Assembly: GCA_030037185.1 (NCBI GenBank)
Contig: JASHRR010000639.1
Location: 1-9,891, forward strand
Direction of reading: 5' to 3'
Source: Xanthobacteraceae bacterium
Lineage (GTDB): Bacteria; Pseudomonadota; Alphaproteobacteria; Rhizobiales; Xanthobacteraceae
Length of the DNA stretch: 9,891 nt
The position numbers were made by a program, and so were the translations under genes. The notes beneath the pieces are model-generated. The model had not been told where the DNA came from, made no database searches, and worked only from the letters and a program-made list of their open reading frames with translations. Within the stretch, counting starts at the first letter, position 1; each line of letters begins with the position of its first letter. Shown one piece after another: positions 5,529-9,891 of this stretch.

Positions 5529-5547
5529 CCAACGCCGGCCGCAGCGG
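5529..5547 (+). repeat. 19-base exact direct repeat, copy 2 (copy 1 at 3689-3707)
   Basis: This copy is identical to 3689-3707 (ccaacgccggccgcagcgg). Its left part forms, on the minus strand, the CGTT of a GGAAC-N17-CGTT arrangement (5531-5556). It sits in the 104-base gap between the stop at 5499 and the stop at 5604. Confidence 0.6.
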
Positions 5548-5603
5548 TGCCGTTCCTGTCACAACAGGCAGGCAGAGTCCCAACAAAGCAAGGACCGACT
5601 GCC

Positions 5604-6326
5604 TCAGGGGCCCGTCGGCTTGGGCGCGGAGGCGGAGGCTGGGCGCGATACGGGCTTGGGCGCTGAGGCGGAGACAGGCCGCGGCGAAGGCTCCAAGTTC
5701 CTCGAACTCTTGGACCGTTCGATCTCCTGTAGTTTCGTGATCTCGCGCGTCATCTGCTCCTGGTCGGCTGTGAACTGGTCGACGCTACGCATCATCTGCT
5801 CGACGCCGCGCATCATCTGCTCTTGACTTGTGGCGATTCGGTCGAGGCTGCTCGCTATCTGCTGTTGACTTGTGGCGATCCGGTCTGAGCTGCTCGTCAT
5901 TTGCTCCTGACTGGAGGCAATACTGGTGGCGATCCGGTCGATGCTTTGCCGCATCCCGTCGAGATCGAGTAATATTGCGTTTGGCTGCTGCTGATCCGGA
6001 GAGGAGGCCGCTCGCGAGGCTAGCTCGATCACGTCAGGCGCGTTCTGTGGAATTGGCTCACCCTGTGGCGTCAGCCAGCTAAGCTGCGGGTATGAGCTTA
6101 CGATCAACTCTCTGACTGCATTGCCATACGACTGCCAAGCCAATGTGGCGGAGACGCCGATGCAAAAAATTATCAGGTAACGGACGAGAGTGATCAAGGC
6201 TCGCTTGCTGACCGAGGACTGCCCGTCTGGATACCTGTCATATTTCAGGTCGGCTGGGCGAACAGTAGGTACCTCGCTGGCGGGCAATGCGTCTACGAGG
6301 GGCTCGGATTGCGTAGGGCTTGGCAT
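5604..6326 (-). CDS. Membrane-anchored coiled-coil protein with DRIATS repeats (240 aa)
   Basis: The ATG at 6326 has GGAGG (6335-6339) eight bases upstream; an open frame further up to 6413 is not needed. Residues 1-40 are polar and cytoplasmic in outlook. Residues about 44-64 (LITLVRYLIIFCIGVSATLAW) form one membrane segment, so the rest is probably periplasmic. Residues about 118-208 form a helical coiled-coil region with DRIATS at 130, 148 and 162, each followed by SxxQ(E/Q)QM-type turns (14 and 18 residue spacing, one part a perfect 42-base DNA period at 5823-5879). The tail is PxxP-like: two SASAPKP motifs ending in PTGP. I recognise the type (TM plus Q/S-rich coiled coil plus Pro/Ala tail) as a common uncharacterised Bradyrhizobium membrane protein. 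A structural role in the envelope is inference. Confidence 0.8.
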   Translation of the reverse strand: MPSPTQSEPLVDALPASEVPTVRPADLKYDRYPDGQSSVSKRALITLVRYLIIFCIGVSATLAWQSYGNAVRELIVSSYPQLSWLTPQGEPIPQNAPDVIELASRAASSPDQQQPNAILLDLDGMRQSIDRIATSIASSQEQMTSSSDRIATSQQQIASSLDRIATSQEQMMRGVEQMMRSVDQFTADQEQMTREITKLQEIERSKSSRNLEPSPRPVSASAPKPVSRPASASAPKPTGP

Positions 6327-6786
6327 GGCACTAACCTCCACCAATAATGTTCCAATTGTAACGAAAATGTAACACTCCATCGAAGCAATCGGTGTGTCCG
6401 TCCTGCAACACAAGGTGACATTCGAATTCTGAGACGAGGTCGAGCGCCGCGGCGAGCGTGACGCCGCCAGGCTGGGTTGACCTGACGAAGACGGGGCGCG
6501 ACGTCTCAGAAAATCTGATTGCCCGAGTCAGTCACGAATAACGCGAGAGCATTATTGACGGCCGCGGCTTCCAAGTGCTCCCAGCTATCGAGGCGATTAT
6601 GGGAGGACCCGAAAGCCGGGACCGGCGCACGGCACCTGCATGGGGGGCATGGAGAGACCGCACACAAGGCCACGTTAGCATTGGGTCGTTACCCGACGAC
6701 ATAAATATTTGTTCATTTATCCCGGGAGATACTCCGCGCGGATTACATGCCGAATTTCGGTTTACAGGAAACGCGGCGTGGCTCAC
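6327..6786. other. Gene-poor gap with one possible short coding fragment
   Basis: It contains the ribosome binding site and presumably the promoter of the minus-strand coiled-coil gene. On the plus strand, 6423-6540 reads SSAAASVTPPGWVDLTKTGR then DVSENLIARVSHE-stop, which looks like real protein sequence but has no start and no family I can name. An A/T-rich stretch lies at about 6704-6722. I see no further gene; longer frames here lack ribosome binding sites and motifs. Confidence 0.4.
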
Positions 6787-7043
6787 TCAGCCCTCAAGCG
6801 CCATTCGCCCCGCATCGGTGATCCTGATGCGGACCAACCTCTATAACTATAACCACGCGGCCAGCACCCGTAACGACCTCTCGGCGCTGTTGCGAGACCT
6901 TCGTGGACGAGGCCTGCGATCACGGCGCGATCGAATCCGTGGGCAAGGACGAGTCGTTCCCCCGTGATGCCGCGTGGAAAGCTCGCGAGTACCGCCAGCG
7001 CATGGCGTTGCTCCTCGCTCAGGCTTGGTTCTCGTGAAGGCAA
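6787..7043 (-). pseudogene. RITEAGRR-family winged-helix-like gene with two frameshifts
   Basis: From a TTG at 7043, MPSREPSLSEEQRHALAVLA, FPRGITGERLVLAHGFDRAV and IAGLVHEGLATAP follow the family pattern of the copies at 7074-7319 and 7623-7886. Then the frame turns into RGRYGCWPRG.... Removing one base near CCGAGAGG gives EVVTGAGRVVIVIE, and removing one G in GAGGTTGGTCC gives VRIRITDAGRMALEG and the TGA at 6787-6789. The rebuilt protein would be a normal family member of about 84 residues. The unrepaired frame ends at 6783. It lies 30 bases downstream of the intact copy at 7074-7319 and points the same way, like a tandem duplicate now decayed. The start may originally have been ATG. Either assembly errors or true decay could explain two indels. 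Confidence 0.65.
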
Positions 7044-7073
7044 TGTCCGGCCTCACGCGGCCATCGCCTGCGC

Positions 7074-7319
7074 TCAATAGCCTTCGAGGGCGCGTCGACC
7101 GGCCTCAGTGATCCTCACGCGGCCAACAGTTTGCCCACCAGCCTTAACCTCGCGCTGTGTTGTTATAAATCCGGCGCGGATGAGACGCCCTAACATCGGG
7201 CGCTTAAAACCGTTAACGAACAGGGCTGTTTCGGTAGCTCCGAACGGTGTGTCGGCAAGCAATTGGAGTGCCAGGCGCTGCTGTGAGCCGAGAAGACGTT
7301 TTCGAGGGGGCGACGGCAT
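7074..7319 (-). CDS. RITEAGRR-family winged-helix-like protein, intact (81 aa)
   Basis: From the ATG at 7319 the protein is MPSPPRKRLLGSQQRLALQL, ADTPFGATETALFVNGFKRP, MLGRLIRAGFITTQREVKAG and GQTVGRVRITEAGRRALEGY. It has no signal peptide, cysteine or membrane segment. The layout of helix, NGF.R..L..LIRAG helix and an RITEAGRRAL strand/helix end resembles a small winged-helix domain (MarR/PadR-type ends often carry LT..GR), so DNA binding is my inference. The family is known to me only as conserved hypothetical proteins in Bradyrhizobium. The start is set by alignment with the paralogue at 4533; both are preceded by the same TTGCCTCAG and neither has a strong ribosome binding site. It shares 22 exact bases (7138-7159) with 4352-4373, which points to recent common origin. 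Confidence 0.7.
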   Translation of the reverse strand: MPSPPRKRLLGSQQRLALQLLADTPFGATETALFVNGFKRPMLGRLIRAGFITTQREVKAGGQTVGRVRITEAGRRALEGY

Positions 7320-7483
7320 CTGAGGCAACTCGACAAGCGACTCAGGGAAAATCGACCAGCACAGAAACGCGAGCGTCTGAGATACCTCACGCTTACACAA
7401 CCATCATGTGGTGCGAAAGGCAAACTAAGGCTCCGGACACCAAAATCCGCAACCGCGGGCACCGCACACCAGCGGACAACCTT

Positions 7484-7512
7484 ATATTAACATGAATTAA
7501 AAATGTTGACAG
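7484..7512 (-). promoter_or_regulatory. Weak sigma-70-like promoter candidate in an A/T-rich island
   Basis: On the minus strand CTGTCA (7512-7507) and TAATAT (7489-7484) are 17 bases apart, each matching four of six consensus positions. It lies about 165 bases upstream of the gene starting at 7319, in the most A/T-rich part of the gap 7320-7622. That gap holds no gene I can support. Confidence 0.25.
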
Positions 7513-7622
7513 ATAATAACTATCCATAACGGCGGGGGTCGCGTGAGGCGGTCGCAGATAGCCTCAAGCAGCAAGCCAACATCGCCCGGCAGCGGCGTTC
7601 CTTCACGTGGATAGGACGCTGG

Positions 7623-7886
7623 CTACGTTCGATCCACCTCGAAGCGCCCGCCGTTCGGCATCCGATTCCAAGTCGCCTTTCGACCGGCGTCCGCGATCGT
7701 GACAAGCTCAATCTCGATCGTCTGTTTGCCAATTCTCGCAACGTCGGGCACCACCGTTGCGAGTCCGTTCAGCACAAGGCCAGAAATCAGCTCATCCGTA
7801 AAGCCATAGGCAAGCATCGAGGTCTTGGCGATACCGCGAGGAACGTCGGCAAGCCGTTGCAGGGCACGGCATTCTTCGAACGTCAT
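7623..7886 (-). CDS. RITEAGRR-family winged-helix-like protein, divergent copy (87 aa)
   Basis: The ATG at 7886 is preceded by AAGGAGGGAGG (plus-strand complement 7891-7901), a strong ribosome binding site. The protein MTFEECRALQRLADVPRGIA, KTSMLAYGFTDELISGLVLN, GLATVVPDVARIGKQTIEIE and LVTIADAGRKATW follows the same scheme as the copies at 7074 and 6787: an RALxxLA..P.GI helix, a YGF...LI.GLV..GLA helix and an (I/V)TIADAGR end. It lacks the MPSP..KR opening and has a longer tail (NRMPNGGRFEVDRT), so it is the most diverged intact member. It has no membrane segment or cysteine pair. It is first in the minus-strand series 7886, 7319, 7043, with a gap of about 300 bases to the second. Its function is unknown; DNA binding is inferred. 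Confidence 0.75.
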   Translation of the reverse strand: MTFEECRALQRLADVPRGIAKTSMLAYGFTDELISGLVLNGLATVVPDVARIGKQTIEIELVTIADAGRKATWNRMPNGGRFEVDRT

Positions 7887-8056
7887 AGGGCCTCCCTCCT
7901 TGGCGACCTATTGAGGGAAAATACTGCACGAGTATTGGGGTGCGAGGAAATCTATGGGCGCTATAGAGAAATCGTGTTATCGGCTTAAATCCAAAGACAC
8001 GGGCTAGCCGAAAAACCGTCCTCGAGTCGGGGTTGCGTGATGCCTTGGCAAAGCAG

Positions 8057-8375
8057 GGTATTGGTGGAATCGATATCCGCACGGCAGCTGTGGTGAAAAG
8101 GCTGGAGTCGTACTATCCGGCTTATTCCGGTGTGCTGGGCACGGCCGGAGGCCTGCTCTTCATGGACGACATCATGGGTAAAATCACGGCCTTCGATAAG
8201 CACACCCTGCAGGAGCTGTGGAGCGCAATTCGCAGGCAATCCAATGACATATGCGGTGAACGGAAAGCAGTACATCGCCCTTACGCTCGGCGGTCGTCCC
8301 GGCCGCGACGAAGGGTCCTTCCCGGAGGCGGCGGCGATTGCTCAGAACGTGATGCTGGTGGTGTTCGGCCTCTAG
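8057..8375 (+). pseudogene. 3' remnant of a PQQ-dependent (quinoprotein) alcohol dehydrogenase-like gene
   Basis: One plus frame gives GIGGIDIRTAAVVKRLESYY, PAYSGVLGTAGGLLFMDDI and GKITAFDKHTLQELWS. At about 8224 similarity moves to the +1 frame with GNPMTYAVNGKQYIAL, GGRPG and VMLVVFGL-stop at 8373. The pattern (V.W....P..GGVL.TAGGL.F.GD..G...AFD..TG..LW.F..G......P.TY.V.GKQYVA...GG...VFAL) is the C-terminal end of the PQQ beta-propeller of methanol/ethanol dehydrogenases, periplasmic enzymes that oxidise alcohols. Here the residues between LWS and NPMTY are shortened and out of frame, and about 85-90 percent of a normal gene (some 600 residues) is missing upstream. No signal peptide or start exists. 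It is a truncated, frameshifted relic. Confidence 0.75.
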
Positions 8376-8775
8376 GCTTGTCGCTAACGGCGCCTGAGAG
8401 CAGCCTGCGGCACCGAGAAGCAAGCATGCTGCTTAACGTTGCGGCGAGGCCAGTAAACGAAGGCTGGGCGCGGAGCCCTCGGTGCGCCGGATCGCGGGTC
8501 AACAGGTCCTGTTTCGATGTGCCTGCCCAATATCGAAGCGAGATGCTTTCATCGATGCCGCTTCTCAAATGAACGGACACTTTTGGGATCCAGCAGCAGG
8601 GAGCGAAACCAAAAGACTGGAGCAAATAGTGCGCACGGACTTCACCGCCAGCTGGCTGAAGCGCGAGCAGAACCCGATTTGCCAAAGAGCTCTGTCTCGG
8701 ATTTGCCAGGAAGTTTGCGGCTCCAAACCCGAGGCCGCCGGAAGTTACAAGGATTCCGCAAGTCGCGAGGTTGCC
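8376..8775. other. Gap without a supported gene
   Basis: The frame of the DUF3179 gene is open upstream to 8482, but its translation there (MRRIAGQQVLFRCACPISKR...) has no signal-like or domain features. Another frame (8033-8572) passes through and stops at 8570-8572. I recognise no family, terminator or repeat. The promoter of the DUF3179 gene should lie here but I could not define it. Confidence 0.35.
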
Positions 8776-9828
8776 ATGGTACGGCCTGTTCGATTATCCA
8801 TTCTACTCGCTTGGTCGGCACTTGCTGTCGCGCTGTGCCTGAATTTTCACGGCACCTCACGCGCAGAGTATTCACAACTCTGGCTTCAGGAGTGGCCAGC
8901 CACGGACTTCTCAAGACATACGGTGCCATTCACGGAAATTATATCCGGTGGCGTTGCAAAGGACGGGATACCTGCGATCGATTCTCCCCGATTCGATCGG
9001 CTCAATGCTGGGCACGCCAGCGGCTTGGCAAAGAATATTGCTGATAACGAACCGGTTATTTCGCTTGCCATCGAAGGCGATGCGCACGCCTATCCGGTGC
9101 GGCTGATGATTTGGCATGAAATCGTGAATGACACCGTTGGCGGAAAGCCCGTCGTCGTGACCTATTGCCCTCTTTGCAATGCGGGCCTTGTGTTCGCAAG
9201 AGCAGTCGACGACCGGGTGTTGGATTTCGGCACTACAGGTAAGCTCCGGAATTCCGATCTGGTGATGTACGATCGCCAGACCCAAAGCTGGTGGCAGCAG
9301 TTCACCGGCGAAGCCATTGTCGGTGCCTTGAGTGGCCGCAGCCTTCGCCTGCTGCCCTCCCGAATGGAATCGTTCGTTCGGTTTCGTCAACGATTCCCAA
9401 CTGGAACGGTGATTGTCCCGACGAACGCAAGCGCGCGCGATTATGGAGCAAACCCTTACATCGGATACGACACTATCGGAAAAAGACCGTTTTTGTATGA
9501 TGGAGTGATGCCTGAGGGTATCGAGCCAATGGAGCGAGTTGTAGCTGTCGAGACCGCTCCCGGGCGCTATGAGGCGTGGTCGCTCGCAATGTTGCGGCGC
9601 GTGGGTCAAATCCGCAGTAAAGACCTGGTTCTTACATGGGAGCCTGGGCAGGCTTCTGCACTTGATACCCGTTCGATTGCGGCGGGTCGGGATGTGGGAG
9701 GGGTGATTGTACAAAAAGTAACTAACGGCATAGTGGTCGATGTTCCTTTCGACGTACCCTTTGCTTTCGCATTTCATGCCTTTCGAAGGGATAGTCCTAT
9801 TTACAGTGAGGGGCATGCGCCAAACTGA
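8776..9828 (+). CDS. Exported DUF3179 domain-containing protein (350 aa)
   Basis: The ATG at 8776 has GAGG (8767-8770) five bases upstream and opens a clear signal peptide: MVRPVRLSILLAWSALAVAL, then CLNFHGTSRA, with likely cleavage after residue 30. The open frame further upstream lacks any such signal. The mature part carries the DUF3179 landmarks in order: ISGGVAKDGIPAIDSPRF, NEPVISLAIEGDAHAYPVRL, WHEIVNDTVGGKPVVVTYCP with LCNAG (C131 and C134, a CPLC pair), FGTTGKLRNSDLVMYDRQTQ, SWWQQFTGEAIVG, then NPYIGYDTIGKRPFL and GVMPEGIEPMERVV. DUF3179 proteins are periplasmic or secreted and of unknown function; the conserved cysteine pair suggests metal or redox use, which is inference. The length is usual for the family. 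It follows a decayed PQQ dehydrogenase remnant and ends shortly before a strong hairpin. Confidence 0.92.
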   Translation: MVRPVRLSILLAWSALAVALCLNFHGTSRAEYSQLWLQEWPATDFSRHTVPFTEIISGGVAKDGIPAIDSPRFDRLNAGHASGLAKNIADNEPVISLAIEGDAHAYPVRLMIWHEIVNDTVGGKPVVVTYCPLCNAGLVFARAVDDRVLDFGTTGKLRNSDLVMYDRQTQSWWQQFTGEAIVGALSGRSLRLLPSRMESFVRFRQRFPTGTVIVPTNASARDYGANPYIGYDTIGKRPFLYDGVMPEGIEPMERVVAVETAPGRYEAWSLAMLRRVGQIRSKDLVLTWEPGQASALDTRSIAAGRDVGGVIVQKVTNGIVVDVPFDVPFAFAFHAFRRDSPIYSEGHAPN

Positions 9829-9838
9829 CCTGGAGGGA

Positions 9839-9880
9839 CGGCGCTTCCTCTGCCGGATAAATCCGGCAGTCTCCGCGCCG
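9839..9880 (+). terminator. Two-part hairpin after the DUF3179 gene, probable terminator
   Basis: CTGCCGGAT (9850-9858) pairs perfectly with ATCCGGCAG (9861-9869), and an outer CGGCGC (9839-9844) pairs with GCGCCG (9875-9880), separated by a symmetrical 5/5 internal bulge. It begins 11 bases after the stop at 9828. No U-tract follows, so it may act as a rho-independent terminator only weakly, or as an mRNA-stabilising structure. Confidence 0.55.
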
Positions 9881-9891
9881 AGAGTGCTCGC

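Noticed and set aside
5359..5586. 75-codon minus frame starting with a signal-peptide-like LLGLCLPVVTGTAP stretch
   Set aside because: It has no proper start or ribosome binding site and most of it is antisense to the supported plus-strand gene ending at 5499.
8482..8775. Longer N-terminus for the DUF3179 protein
   Set aside because: The signal peptide begins at the ATG at 8776, which has its own ribosome binding site; 98 extra residues before a signal peptide make no sense.
8911..9816. 301-codon minus-strand frame
   Set aside because: It lies fully antisense to the clear DUF3179 gene and its translation shows no family features.
1..9891. Insertion sequences, transposase genes, CRISPR arrays, rRNA
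   Set aside because: No transposase-like protein, terminal inverted repeats with target duplications, spaced direct repeats or rRNA sequence were seen, despite the decayed look of the region.

Overview
The window looks like an accessory, decaying stretch of an alphaproteobacterial chromosome, most likely Bradyrhizobium or a close relative (Nitrobacteraceae). The reasons are the small-protein families recognised from memory in that group (the [15 protein letters not shown] protein at the left edge, CxxC mini-proteins, the RITEAGRRAL family, His-rich AAEHHKKA proteins, a Tat-exported Hint protein with a proline tract) and a consensus-like EcfG general-stress promoter. No database search was possible, so family names rest on motif recognition.

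Left part (1-2300): the start of a small conserved gene runs off the left edge on the minus strand. A short plus-strand gene (468-656) converges on a minus-strand run of four small, tightly packed or overlapping genes (2023 down to 688). These are a zinc-ribbon-like mini-protein, a basic Lys/Pro-rich protein, a single-pass membrane protein with a beta-type periplasmic domain, and another CxxC mini-protein. Upstream lies the 3' remnant of an RITEAGRR-family gene (2170-2290).

Middle (2300-5500): a Tat-signal Hint-domain (Hedgehog/intein-like) gene is split by a frameshift inside a G-run-rich proline tract that contains two G-quadruplex-type motifs, and it ends inside a hexanucleotide repeat. 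Next come an intact MmcQ/YjbR-family gene, an RITEAGRR-family gene whose end is altered by a frameshift, a Lys/Pro-rich mini-gene, a frameshifted His-rich gene, and a divergent plus-strand gene behind the EcfG-type promoter (GGAAC-N16-CGTTA).

Right part (5600-9891): a membrane-anchored coiled-coil protein with DRIATS repeats is followed by a gene-poor gap, then three more RITEAGRR-family copies in tandem (one doubly frameshifted, two intact). After them lie the 3' remnant of a PQQ-dependent alcohol dehydrogenase-like gene and an intact exported DUF3179 protein, closed by a strong hairpin.

The most notable theme is five copies of one small, probably winged-helix-like family in under 6 kb, at different stages of decay. 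With at least four other frameshifted or truncated genes, this suggests a region of duplication and gene erosion. No insertion sequence, CRISPR array, tRNA or rRNA was found.
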